The notes under the pieces were generated by a model. It was not told the origin of the DNA, searched no databases, and saw nothing but the letters and a program-made list of their open reading frames with translations. Source: Fen-1245 sp963835535 (GTDB lineage Bacteria; Gemmatimonadota; Gemmatimonadetes; Gemmatimonadales; JACORV01). Taken from it: a DNA stretch of 64,000 nt. A program made the position numbers and the translations under genes. Positions 50,618 through 59,339 of this stretch are shown piece after piece (within the stretch, counting starts at the first letter, position 1; each line of letters starts with the position of its first letter). The stretch covers positions 70,031 through 134,030 of the forward strand of contig CAWIFL010000008.1 of the NCBI GenBank assembly GCA_963835535.1, written 5' to 3'.

Positions 50618-52028
50618 CGCGAAGCTGGTCCTCGACGAGGACCGGTTCTTCGATCCCGACCCGAGGGTCCGCGAGGTCGCGCGCGAGGTGTACGCCCGGA
50701 CGCGGGACCTGCCCATCGTCAGCCCGCACGGCCACGTGGAAGCGCGCCTGCTGGCCGACGACGCCCCGTTCCCCGAGCCGACCTCGCTCATCCTCACGCC
50801 CGACCACTACCTGCTTCGGATGCTCTACTCGCAGGGCATCCCGCTGGAGCGGCTCGGCTTCCGGCCCCAGGGCGGCGCGATCGCCGAGCGGGATCCGCGG
50901 AATGTCTGGCAGGTCTTCGGCGAGAACTACCGGCTGTTCCGCGGGACGCCCAGCGACGCGTGGCTGAGCTACGAGTTCTACCACGTGTTCGGGGTGCGGA
51001 CCAAGCTGAGCGGGGCGACGGCGCAGAAGGTCTACGACGAGATCGCCGAAAAGCTGGCGTCGCCGGAGTTCCGGCCGCGGGCGCTGTTCGAGCGATTCCG
51101 CGTCGAGGTGCTCGCCACCACCGACGCCGCGACCGATACGCTCGAGCACCACGCCCGGATCCGCGCGTCGGGCTGGAAGGGTCGCGTGATCCCCACCTTC
51201 CGCCCCGACCTGCTCCTCCAGATCGCCGGCGCCGGGTGGCGCGCCGAGCTCGACCGCCTCGGGAAGGTCCTCGGGCGCCCCGTCGAAGACTACGCCGCGC
51301 TCATCCGTGCGCTCGAGGAGCGCCGGGCCTTCTTCCGGAGCCTGGGCGCGAAGGCGACCGACCACGACGCGATGGAGCCGCACACGGAGCGGCTGAGCGA
51401 CGCCGAGGCGGAGCGGCTCTTCCAGGTGGCCCGCGCGGGCCGCGCCGACGCGGCGGACCAGCGGCGCTTCCAGGCGCACATGCTGATGGAGATGGCGCGC
51501 ATGTCCACCACCGACGGGATGGTCATGCAGCTCCACGCGGGCTCGCTGCGCGAGCACAACCGCCTGGTGCTGGAGCGCTTCGGCCCCGGCCTGGGCCACG
51601 ACATCCCCGTCGCGACCGAGTACACCCGCAACCTGCGCGAGCTCCTCAACGCGTACGGGAACGACGCGCGCTTCCGGCTGATCGTCTTCACGCTCGACGA
51701 GTCCACCTACGCGCGGGAGCTGGCCCCGCTCGCGGGCCACTACCCCGCGATGCGCCTGGGGCCGGCCTGGTGGTTCCACGACAGCATCGAGGGGATGCAG
51801 CGCTACCGGCAGCAGACGACGGAGACGGCCGGGATCTACAACACGGCCGGCTTCAACGACGACACGCGCGGCTTCTGCTCCATCCCCGCGCGGCACGACC
51901 TGTCGCGGCGCATGGACGCGAACTGGCTGGCGGGCCTGGTCGCGCGGCACCGGGTGGACCTCGAGGACGCGCACGAGATGGCGCGGGCGCTGGCGTACGA
52001 CCTGGCGAAGGACGCGTACAGACTGTGA
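50598..52028 (+). CDS. uxaC: Uronate isomerase
   Basis: A 476-residue amidohydrolase-fold enzyme that converts D-glucuronate to D-fructuronate (and galacturonate to tagaturonate). The metal-binding SPHGHVEARLLADD at the N-terminus, AWLSYEFYHVFGVRTKLSG, VEVLATTDAATDTLEHH, MQLHAGSLREHN and GFNDDTRGFCSIPARHDLSRR are all typical. With the overlapping SDR gene it forms the first two steps of hexuronate catabolism. No mannonate dehydratase or KDG kinase is present nearby. Confidence 0.96.
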   Translation: MSSAASDAKLVLDEDRFFDPDPRVREVAREVYARTRDLPIVSPHGHVEARLLADDAPFPEPTSLILTPDHYLLRMLYSQGIPLERLGFRPQGGAIAERDPRNVWQVFGENYRLFRGTPSDAWLSYEFYHVFGVRTKLSGATAQKVYDEIAEKLASPEFRPRALFERFRVEVLATTDAATDTLEHHARIRASGWKGRVIPTFRPDLLLQIAGAGWRAELDRLGKVLGRPVEDYAALIRALEERRAFFRSLGAKATDHDAMEPHTERLSDAEAERLFQVARAGRADAADQRRFQAHMLMEMARMSTTDGMVMQLHAGSLREHNRLVLERFGPGLGHDIPVATEYTRNLRELLNAYGNDARFRLIVFTLDESTYARELAPLAGHYPAMRLGPAWWFHDSIEGMQRYRQQTTETAGIYNTAGFNDDTRGFCSIPARHDLSRRMDANWLAGLVARHRVDLEDAHEMARALAYDLAKDAYRL

Positions 52029-52031
52029 GAA

Positions 52032-52055
52032 GGGATTAGGGGTTAGGGGTTAGGG
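52032..52055 (+). repeat. G-rich heptamer repeat abutting a start codon
   Basis: GGGATTA, GGGGTTA, GGGGTTA and a final GGG run directly into the ATG at 52056. Four G-runs with loops of 3-4 bases fit a G-quadruplex. AGGGG at 52045-52049 lies six bases from the ATG, so the repeat also supplies the only ribosome-binding site. Confidence 0.8.
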
Positions 52056-53039
52056 ATGGAATATCGGGCATTCGGGCGCACGGGCTGGAAGATCTCCGCC
52101 ATCAGCTTCGGCGCGTGGGCCATCGGCGGCGACGCCTGGGGCGGGGCCGACGACGCCGTTTCGCTCGCCGCGCTCCGCAAGGCCGCGGACCTCGGCGTCA
52201 ACTTCTTCGATACCGCGGACGTCTACGGCGACGGGCGCTCGGAGCGCCTCCTCGCGCGGCTCAGGGCGGAGCGCCGCGACATCGTCATCGCCACCAAAGC
52301 GGGCCGGCGCCTCAACCCCCACGTCGCCGGCGGCTACAACCGCGCCAACCTGACGGCGTTCGTCGAGCGCAGCCTCGAGAACCTCGCGACCGACGCGCTC
52401 GACCTGCTCCAGCTCCACTGCCCGCCGACGCCGGTGTACGACTCGGCGGAGGTCTTCGGCGTCCTCGACGACCTCGTGCGCGCAGGCAAGATCCGGCACT
52501 ACGGGGTCAGCGTGGAGACGGTGGCCGAGGCGCTGCGCGCCATCGAGTGGCCCCACGTCCAGTCGGTGCAGATCATCTTCAACCTGTTCCGCGTGAAGCC
52601 CGCGGAGCACTTCTTCGCAGCAGCCGCCGCGAAGAAAGTGGGCATCCTGGCGCGGGTGCCGCTGGCCAGCGGACTCCTGGGCGGCCGTCTCGAGCCGGGC
52701 ACGGTCTTCCCCGCGGGCGACCACCGGAACTTCAACCGCCGCGGCGAGGCGTTCGACGTCGGCGAGACGTTCAGCGGTGTGGACTACGCGGAGGGCGTGC
52801 GGGCCGCCGAGGAACTCAGGCCGCTCGTGCCGCCAGGCGCGACGCTGGCGCAGTTCGCCCTGCGCTGGATCCTGATGTTCCCCGAGGTGACGGCGGCGAT
52901 CCCCGGCGCGCGCAACGCCGAGCAGGCCGAAGCGAACGTGCGCGCAGCCGCGCTGCCGCCCCTTTCCGCCGACACGATGGCCCGCGCCCGCGCCGTCTAT
53001 GACACCCATTTCCGCGCCGACATCCACGCTCGCTGGTGA
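52056..53039 (+). CDS. Aldo/keto reductase
   Basis: A 327-residue TIM-barrel NADPH-dependent reductase. The catalytic aspartate and tyrosine are in FFDTADVYGDGRSERLL, lysine in IVIATKAGRRLN, and the histidine is replaced by a LLQLHCPP-type segment (DLLQLHCPPTPV). NADPH-binding residues lie near IPGARNAEQAEANVRAA. It follows the uronate genes by 27 bases and could act on a sugar aldehyde. The gene's start codon is directly preceded by a G-quadruplex-like repeat. Confidence 0.9.
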   Translation: MEYRAFGRTGWKISAISFGAWAIGGDAWGGADDAVSLAALRKAADLGVNFFDTADVYGDGRSERLLARLRAERRDIVIATKAGRRLNPHVAGGYNRANLTAFVERSLENLATDALDLLQLHCPPTPVYDSAEVFGVLDDLVRAGKIRHYGVSVETVAEALRAIEWPHVQSVQIIFNLFRVKPAEHFFAAAAAKKVGILARVPLASGLLGGRLEPGTVFPAGDHRNFNRRGEAFDVGETFSGVDYAEGVRAAEELRPLVPPGATLAQFALRWILMFPEVTAAIPGARNAEQAEANVRAAALPPLSADTMARARAVYDTHFRADIHARW

Positions 53040-53064
53040 GCGCGGCTTGCCTCGAGGATACACC

Positions 53065-53916
53065 ATGAACTGGACGATGAGAGCGCTCGCGTGGGCCGCG
53101 GGCGCGTCGTGCTTTGCCGCGGCTCCACTGCCCTCCCAGACCACGCCGGCAGATACCCCGAGCGTGGTGACACTCCCGGGCACGCAGCTCCGGACGCTCC
53201 ACTCCAGCGCGACCGGCCGGGACTACGACATCCAGATCTCACTGCCCGCGGACTACGCCCGGAACCCGAACGCCCGCTACCCGGTGCTCTACGTCCTCGA
53301 CGGACAGTGGGACTTCAAGCTGATGCTGTCCGTCCAGGGCGGGCTCGTCTACGACCGGTGGACGCCGCAGATCATCATCGTCGGGATCACCTGGTCCGGC
53401 GCCAACGCCAACTACGATTCGCTGCGGGCGATGGACCTCACGCCGGCCGCGACCAGTCGCCTGCCGGGCTCCGGCGCGGCGCCGCAGTTCCTCTCCTTTC
53501 TCAAGGACCAGCTGATCCCGTTCGTCGAAGCGACGTACCGCGCCGATCCCCGGCGTCGCATCCTGATGGGCGCATCGTTCGGCGGGCTCTTCACCCTGTA
53601 CGCGCTGTTCACCGACCCGGGCCTCTGCGCCGGGTACATGGCCGGGAGCCCGGCCGTTACCTACGCGAGCCGCGTCGGCTTCGCGCTCGAGTCCTCGTAC
53701 GCGGCGTCCCACCACGACCTGCCCGTGCGGCTGTACATCGCGGTGGGCTCGATCGAGGACCTGGCCGCCCCGGTGCAGGAGTTCTGGGGCATCCTGCGCG
53801 GCCGGAACTACCCGGGCCTGAGGCTCGAGACGCGCGTCATCGAGGGGGAGCGCCACTCGGGGAACAAGCCCGAGGCCTTCAATCGGGGGCTGCGGTACAT
53901 CCTCGCTGTACCGTAG
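53065..53916 (+). CDS. Exported alpha/beta-hydrolase esterase (PF00756-like)
   Basis: A 283-residue esterase-D-type hydrolase. It has a signal peptide (MRALAWAAGASCFAAAP), ARYPVLYVLDGQWDFKLM, the nucleophile elbow GASFGGLFTLY and a C-terminal histidine in EGERHSGNKPEAF. The family includes siderophore esterases (IroE/BesA-like) and S-formylglutathione hydrolase relatives. Export to the periplasm suits a siderophore or carbohydrate-ester substrate, but this is inference. AGGA lies six bases before the ATG. Confidence 0.85.
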   Translation: MNWTMRALAWAAGASCFAAAPLPSQTTPADTPSVVTLPGTQLRTLHSSATGRDYDIQISLPADYARNPNARYPVLYVLDGQWDFKLMLSVQGGLVYDRWTPQIIIVGITWSGANANYDSLRAMDLTPAATSRLPGSGAAPQFLSFLKDQLIPFVEATYRADPRRRILMGASFGGLFTLYALFTDPGLCAGYMAGSPAVTYASRVGFALESSYAASHHDLPVRLYIAVGSIEDLAAPVQEFWGILRGRNYPGLRLETRVIEGERHSGNKPEAFNRGLRYILAVP

Positions 53917-54017
53917 TCACCATCCGCCATCCAACCCTCCGCGCCATTGATATGTCGAAACTCTACAGGTAGGGGATCGTAGGGTCCTCTCGAGACATTC
54001 GACGACGGGGGCGGGAC

Positions 54018-54362
54018 GTGGCGCGAGCGCGGACGGGCACCAGGACCGAGCTGCTGCGAGGCACCCTCGACCTGCTGATCCTGCAGACTCTGACGATCCG
54101 GCCGCTGCACGGCTACGGGATCGCCCAGCACATCGCCCACCTCTCCAACCAGGCGCTGAGCGTCGAGCAGGGCTCGCTCTACCCGGCGCTCGAGCGGCTC
54201 CAGGCCCGGGGCTGGCTCACGTCGCGCTGGGAGAGCTCCCCCACCGGCCGCCGCGCCCGTTACTACACCATCACCCGCTCCGGCCGCCGCCAGCTCGGCG
54301 AAGAGATCTCGGCCCTCGACGCCGTGCTCCTCGCCATCAACCGCGTGCTGCGGCGCGCCTGA
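54018..54362 (+). CDS. PadR-family transcriptional regulator
   Basis: A 114-residue winged-helix regulator. ELLRGTLDLLILQTLTIRPLHGYGIAQHI is the PadR hallmark, followed by SVEQGSLYPALERLQARGWL (recognition helix) and the wing RRARYYTITRSGRRQL. It starts with GTG after a G-rich stretch, and is encoded 11 bases upstream of an ADOP permease. Such pairs are common in Acidobacteria and Gemmatimonadota, where PadR represses the permease until a drug or stress ligand binds. Confidence 0.92.
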   Translation: MARARTGTRTELLRGTLDLLILQTLTIRPLHGYGIAQHIAHLSNQALSVEQGSLYPALERLQARGWLTSRWESSPTGRRARYYTITRSGRRQLGEEISALDAVLLAINRVLRRA

Positions 54363-54373
54363 GGCGGACCCCC

Positions 54374-57094
54374 GTGTCCTTCTTCGACGCTCTCCGATTC
54401 CGGCTCCGGGCCATAACCCGGCCCGGGGAACACGCGCGCGAGCTTGCCGAGGAGATGCGGCACCACCTCGACCTCGACGCGATGCAGATCGCGCATGCGG
54501 CCCCTGATCCCGCCGCGGCGCACGACGCGCCGTACGCGGCGCGCAGGCATTTCGGCAACGCGACGTACCACGGCGAGGAGGCGAGGCACATGAGCGGCTT
54601 GAGCTGGCTCGACACCCTCGGGCAGGACCTGCGCTTCGCGCTCCGCAGCTTCCGCCGCACGCCGGGCTTCACGGCGATCGCGGTCCTGACGCTCGCGCTC
54701 GGCATCGGCGCCAACACGGCGATCTTCAGCGCGGTGGATGCGCTGCTGCTCCGGCCGCTGCCGTTCCCGGAGCCGGGACGGCTGATGAACGTCAGCCTCA
54801 CGGTGCCGCGGCGCGGCAACTTCCCGCCCCGCGACGACATCAACTGGTCGCTGCCGAAGTTCCAGACCCTGCGCGAGATGCAGCACGTGTTCGAGAGCAC
54901 CACGCTGTGGTTCAGCGAGCAGTTCACGATCCGCTATGGCGACCAGACGCTGCGCGACGACGGCGAATACACCGACGACGGATACCTGACGACCCTCGGC
55001 GTCCGGCCCGCGCTGGGCCGCAACTTCGCGGCCAACGAGACCGACCACTTCCACGCGGCGGACGTCGCCCTGATCAGCGACGTGCTGTGGCAGCGGCTGT
55101 ACAACGCCGACCGCGCCGTGCTCGGCAAGACGGTCACCGTGAACGGCGTGCCGTACACGATCGTCGGCGTCACGCCGCCCGGGTTCCAGGGCCTGTCGGG
55201 CCAGGCCCTGCTGTGGCTGCCGCTGACCTCGAACACCAATCCCCGGGCCCAGATGCCCGGGCCGTATCAGCATCAGTTCGGCGCCGTGGCGCGGCTCGCC
55301 GACGGCGTGAGCCCGGAGCAGGCGGCCGCGACGGTGGCGACCCTCGGCGCGCGGGTAGACGCGGCGTACCCGGACCCGAACGGCGCGGGGTGGCACTGGG
55401 GCGCGGTGGCGAAGCCGCTCGACGCGGCGCGCATCGACCCGCGGATCAGGGGAACGCTGCTCGTGCTGTTCGGGGCCGTCGCCCTGGTGCTGCTGATCGC
55501 CTGCGCGAACGTGGCCAATCTCTTCCTGGCGCGCGCGTCGGGGCGGCACCGCGAGATCGCGGTCCGGCTGGCTATCGGCGCGGGGCGGCGGCGGCTGGTG
55601 CGGCAGCTCCTGACCGAGAGCGCGCTGCTCGGCCTGACCGGCGGCGTGGTGGGCTTGGGGCTCGCGTGGGCGGGCGCCCACGCCCTCGCCTCGCTGCAGC
55701 TCTCGACCGTGCTCCAGTTCAACAACGCCGCTGGCGTCGGCCTGCTCGGCAACCAGACGATCCGCCTCGATCCTTGGGCGCTGCTCTTCACCCTGGTGCT
55801 CGGCGTGGTGACCGGGGTCGTGTTCGGCCTCGTGCCGGCACTCCAGTCCACGAAGCCCTCCCTCACGGAAGACCTCAAGGACGATGGCGGTCCGGGGGGA
55901 CGCGGGCTCCGAGGTCTCACCAGCCGCAACGTGCTGGTGGTGGCCGAGATCGCGCTGGCGGTGGTGCTGCTGGCGGGCGCGGGCCTGGTGCTGCGGAGCC
56001 TCGGACGGCGGATGGGGGTGGACCCAGGATTCGATCCGTCGCAAACCCTCACCTTCCGGGTCAACCGCGCGCCCGAGTGGGCGCCCGATTCCATCATCCG
56101 GTTCTACGACGTGGCGATCCAGCGTCTGTCGGACCTCCCCGGCGTCACCGGCGTCGGGATGACCGACTGCCCGCCGCTGGTGAGCTGCGCGGGCATCCTG
56201 GTGAACCTGCGCGACCGGCCCGAGGCGGCGCCCGGGACCCAGCCGGTCGCCGGCGTGCACTTCATCACGCCCGGGTGGACCAAGGTCGAGCGGATCCCGC
56301 TTCTGCGCGGGCGCCTGCTGGACGAGCGCGACCGGCAGGGCACGCCGATGTCCATACTGGTCAGCGAGACCGCGGCGCGGCGCTGGTGGCCGGGCCAGGA
56401 CCCGATCGGAAAGGTCATCGGGCAGGCCCTCGCGGGCCCCGGCGGCATCGACTCCGCTTTCGTGGTGGGCGTGCTGGGCGACGTGCGCTACCAGGGGCTC
56501 GACTCCCTGCCCCGGGCCGAGATCTACGTCTCCTACTACCAGGTGCCGTTCTACTATCGGATGATGCTGTTCGTCCGGACGCGGGGTGATCCGCTGGCGC
56601 TGGTGGGTCCGGCACGCGCCACGCTCGCACGTTGGGCGCCCGGCTTCCCGATGTACGACGTCGCGACGATGGAAGACCGGATGGGTACGGCGCTGGCGTA
56701 CTCACGCATGAGCGCCCTGCTCCTCGGCCTGTTCGCGGCGGTGGCGTTGGGCCTCGCGGCGATCGGCGTCTACGGCGTGATCGCCTACTCGGTCACGCAG
56801 CGCACCCGCGAGATCGGCATCCGGGTCGCGCTTGGCGCCACCGGCGCGGACGTGGCGGGGATGGTCGTGCGTCGCGGCCTCGCGCTCGGCGCTATTGGTG
56901 GCGGAGCCGGCCTGGTGGCGGCGCTCGTGGTGACACGGGTACTGAGCAGCTTGCTCTACGAAGTGGCGCCGCGCGACCCGGTCACCCTTGCGGGCATCGT
57001 GGCGGTGCTGGCGGTCGTGGTGCTGCTGGCGAGCTGGATCCCGGCGCGCCGGGCGGCCGCCGTGCCCGCGGTCGAGGCCCTGAAGGGCGGTTGA
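54374..57094 (+). CDS. ADOP-type duplicated orphan ABC permease (MacB/FtsX-like)
   Basis: A 906-residue permease. An N-terminal prefix domain of about 70 residues (LRFRLRAITRPGEHARELAE) is followed by two MacB_PCD-FtsX units, about residues 80-500 and 510-906. Each unit has a periplasmic core and four membrane spans, with the family motifs FRRTPGFTAIAVLTLALGIGANTAIFS, ALLLIACANVANLFLAR-like and IPARRAAAVPAVEALKGG. No ATPase gene is adjacent, as usual for these orphan permeases. Regulation by the PadR protein just upstream is likely. The start is GTG. Confidence 0.93.
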   Translation: MSFFDALRFRLRAITRPGEHARELAEEMRHHLDLDAMQIAHAAPDPAAAHDAPYAARRHFGNATYHGEEARHMSGLSWLDTLGQDLRFALRSFRRTPGFTAIAVLTLALGIGANTAIFSAVDALLLRPLPFPEPGRLMNVSLTVPRRGNFPPRDDINWSLPKFQTLREMQHVFESTTLWFSEQFTIRYGDQTLRDDGEYTDDGYLTTLGVRPALGRNFAANETDHFHAADVALISDVLWQRLYNADRAVLGKTVTVNGVPYTIVGVTPPGFQGLSGQALLWLPLTSNTNPRAQMPGPYQHQFGAVARLADGVSPEQAAATVATLGARVDAAYPDPNGAGWHWGAVAKPLDAARIDPRIRGTLLVLFGAVALVLLIACANVANLFLARASGRHREIAVRLAIGAGRRRLVRQLLTESALLGLTGGVVGLGLAWAGAHALASLQLSTVLQFNNAAGVGLLGNQTIRLDPWALLFTLVLGVVTGVVFGLVPALQSTKPSLTEDLKDDGGPGGRGLRGLTSRNVLVVAEIALAVVLLAGAGLVLRSLGRRMGVDPGFDPSQTLTFRVNRAPEWAPDSIIRFYDVAIQRLSDLPGVTGVGMTDCPPLVSCAGILVNLRDRPEAAPGTQPVAGVHFITPGWTKVERIPLLRGRLLDERDRQGTPMSILVSETAARRWWPGQDPIGKVIGQALAGPGGIDSAFVVGVLGDVRYQGLDSLPRAEIYVSYYQVPFYYRMMLFVRTRGDPLALVGPARATLARWAPGFPMYDVATMEDRMGTALAYSRMSALLLGLFAAVALGLAAIGVYGVIAYSVTQRTREIGIRVALGATGADVAGMVVRRGLALGAIGGGAGLVAALVVTRVLSSLLYEVAPRDPVTLAGIVAVLAVVVLLASWIPARRAAAVPAVEALKGG

Positions 57095-57101
57095 CCGCGG
57101 C

Positions 57102-58070
57102 TCAGCGCCGCAGCGCCTCCTGCTCGCGGACGATCCGGTCCAGAAGTACGTCCAGCGCCGGGTCGAAGTCGTCGGCCCTGGGCGGATAGCGCTCGGCCAC
57201 CATCTGCATCCCGCGCCACGGATCTATCGGGCAGTCGAAGTCCCCGACCAGCGCCTTGACCTTCCGATTGTCGAAGGTGACGGACGGGCTCTTGTCACCG
57301 AGGAGCGGGCCTTCCCACTCAGGGCGATAGCGCACCAGCGTCTCGCTGGCCACGTGCACCAGCTTGAGCGTCACGCCGAGCGCCGCGGCGATCGCCTCGA
57401 AGATCTCGTTCCACGGCCAGGCGCGGTCGCCGGTGATGTGGAATGTCTCGCCCAGCGCGCCGCGGTTGCCGAGCAGTCGCGCGAAGGGGCGCGCGAAATC
57501 TTCGGCGTGCGTCACCGTCCACAGGGATTCGCCGTCGCCGTGCAGCGCCACCGGCTTGCCCCTCAGCATCCGCGACACCTCGATGTGCTCGGGGCTGGGC
57601 GTCGGCATCCGGAGCCGGTAGGTGTGGCTCGGCCGGACGATGGTGTACGGGAGGCGGCTCTGGGCGCGGAGCAGCGCCTCCATCTCCGCCTTGGCGCGCG
57701 AGTACGCCCAGTACGGGTTGTCGAGCGGCGTGGCCTCGGTGATCGGCAAACCGCGCACCGGCTTCCGGTACGCCGAGGCCGAGCTGATGAAGACGTACTG
57801 GCCGCAGTGGCCGGTGAAGAACGCGAGGTCCCGCCGGAGCGCTTCAGGCGTGAAGAGGCGGAATTGGCAGACGACGTCGAAATCGAGCGCGGCCAGAGCG
57901 CGGTAGGCCGCGTCGTCTTCCAGATCGCCTGTGACGAGCCGGCAGACGTGCGGCAGCCCGGCGTTGTTGTGGCCCCGGTTGAACACCGTCACGTCGTGGC
58001 CGCGGCGGACCGACTCGTGGATGCAGTCGAAGCTGATCTCGCCGGTGCCGCCGATGTAGAGCACGCGCAT
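57102..58070 (-). CDS. NAD-dependent epimerase/dehydratase family protein
   Basis: A 322-residue extended-SDR protein. The cofactor motif is VLYIGGTGEISFDCIHESV, followed by DVTVFNRGHNN, VFISSASAYRKP, and the YxxxK dyad in YWAYSRAKAEMEALL. The later segment TVTHAEDFARPFARLLGN is typical of sugar-nucleotide epimerases and RNA-binding relatives such as CSP41. The substrate is not clear. GGAGG lies five to six bases before the ATG at 58070. It is divergent from the corrinoid cluster, sharing a palindromic control region. Confidence 0.85.
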   Translation of the reverse strand: MRVLYIGGTGEISFDCIHESVRRGHDVTVFNRGHNNAGLPHVCRLVTGDLEDDAAYRALAALDFDVVCQFRLFTPEALRRDLAFFTGHCGQYVFISSASAYRKPVRGLPITEATPLDNPYWAYSRAKAEMEALLRAQSRLPYTIVRPSHTYRLRMPTPSPEHIEVSRMLRGKPVALHGDGESLWTVTHAEDFARPFARLLGNRGALGETFHITGDRAWPWNEIFEAIAAALGVTLKLVHVASETLVRYRPEWEGPLLGDKSPSVTFDNRKVKALVGDFDCPIDPWRGMQMVAERYPPRADDFDPALDVLLDRIVREQEALRR

Positions 58071-58117
58071 CAGAGCCTCCCGTGGCGCCGACCCCCCGGA
58101 GACGGCCGCCGGCCTGA

Positions 58118-58171
58118 AAGATACCCGAGATAAAGTCATCTGTTGACTTTGCGTCGCCGATTCAGTATGGA
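58118..58171. promoter_or_regulatory. Divergent promoters over a palindrome AAAGTCA-N5-TGACTTT
   Basis: The inverted repeat (arms 58132-58138 and 58144-58150) covers both -35 boxes. On the minus strand TCAACA (58141-58146) is followed after 17 bases by TATCTT (58118-58123). On the plus strand TTGACT (58143-58148) is followed after 17 bases by TATGGA (58166-58171). A regulator bound here would control the epimerase and the corrinoid cluster together. Confidence 0.6.
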
Positions 58172-58263
58172 CATTTTCAGAGGCGCGTCGTTCTGGCGCG
58201 GCTTCGGAGGGCAGAATGGCCTGCCGGAGCCCCGTAACGCTTTGATCGACCAAGGAGTTGCGC

Positions 58264-59331
58264 ATGCGCCCCGAGCAATGGGCGACGTTCAAGAAAGCCG
58301 CGCGGCTCGAGAAGCTGGACCGGATCCCGATGGCGCTGATCATCGACAGCCCCTGGATCCCGGGCTACCTCGGCCTGAAGCACATGGACTACTTCCTCGA
58401 CCCCGAGCTGTGGTTCCAGTCCAACCTGAAGGTCCACCACGAGTTCCCGGACATCATCTTCGTCCCCTCCTGGTGGATGGAGTACGGGATGGCGGCGGAG
58501 CCCTCGGCGCTCGGCGCGAAGATCAAGTTCTGGCAGGACAACACGCCGAGCGAGTACCATACGCTCTACCACATCGAGGACATGGACCTCTGGCCCGATT
58601 ACGAGGTCGAGGCGGACGCGTTCATGGGGATGACGCTGCACCGGATCCGGATGCAGCGGCAGCGCATCCTGGACACGGGGGAGATCCTTCCCCTGGTCAC
58701 CTCGCGCGGCCCGATGTGCACCGCCGGGTTCGTCCGCAGCACGACGGACTTCATGATCGACCTGGTCGAGAAGCCCGAGTGGGCGCACAAGCTGCTGGAC
58801 CGCTGCACCAGCCTGATCATCGACTGGCTGAAGGCGCAGCAGAAGGCGATGGGGCCGACGGTCGAGGGGCTGTTCATCCTCGACGACATCGTCGGGTTCG
58901 TGAACGAGGATCACTACCTCGAGTTCGCGCACCCGTACCTGAAGCGGATCTGCGACGCCTTCCCCAAGGACTGGGTCAAGATCTACCATAATGACGCGGA
59001 GATCACGGCCTGCCTCGACCATCTCCCCGACGTCGGGTTCAACGTGCTGAACTGGGGCAAGCAGACCGACATCGCCGAGGTGAAGCAGCGCGTGGGCAGC
59101 CGGATGTGCCTGATGGGGAACGTCAACCCGCTCGAGATCGGCGTGCGCGGCACGCCAGCGGAGGTGCGGGCCGCGACGCTGGACGTGCTGGAGAAGAGCG
59201 GCGGCGAGGGGATCATCCTTTCGGTGGGCGGCGGGACCAGCCCCGGGATGCCGCGCGCGAACATCGTGGCGATGCTCGGCGCGCTGGAGGAATTCAACGG
59301 CAGCCGGCGCCGTGCGCCGGCGCACGTCTGA
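58264..59331 (+). CDS. UroD-family corrinoid methyltransferase
   Basis: A 355-residue protein of the uroporphyrinogen decarboxylase fold, adjacent to a corrinoid protein, which marks the MtaA/MtbA/MtvA-like methyltransferases rather than heme synthesis. Segments: VEGLFILDDIVGFVNEDHYLEF, DWVKIYHNDAEITACL, NVLNWGKQTDI and LSVGGGTSPGMPR. The zinc-ligand motif HxC...C of MtaA-type enzymes is not conserved: the expected positions read HND and GGG. Substrate activation must therefore differ. ATG at 58264 has AAGGAG six bases upstream (a TTG at 58258 overlaps that site and is rejected). First gene of the cluster. Confidence 0.8.
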   Translation: MRPEQWATFKKAARLEKLDRIPMALIIDSPWIPGYLGLKHMDYFLDPELWFQSNLKVHHEFPDIIFVPSWWMEYGMAAEPSALGAKIKFWQDNTPSEYHTLYHIEDMDLWPDYEVEADAFMGMTLHRIRMQRQRILDTGEILPLVTSRGPMCTAGFVRSTTDFMIDLVEKPEWAHKLLDRCTSLIIDWLKAQQKAMGPTVEGLFILDDIVGFVNEDHYLEFAHPYLKRICDAFPKDWVKIYHNDAEITACLDHLPDVGFNVLNWGKQTDIAEVKQRVGSRMCLMGNVNPLEIGVRGTPAEVRAATLDVLEKSGGEGIILSVGGGTSPGMPRANIVAMLGALEEFNGSRRRAPAHV

Positions 59332-59339
59332 GGGAAGCG

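Noticed and set aside
58264..59331. Heme-pathway uroporphyrinogen decarboxylase (hemE)
   Set aside because: It sits in a corrinoid methyltransferase cluster, lacks the usual HemE N-terminal signature and has no heme genes nearby.
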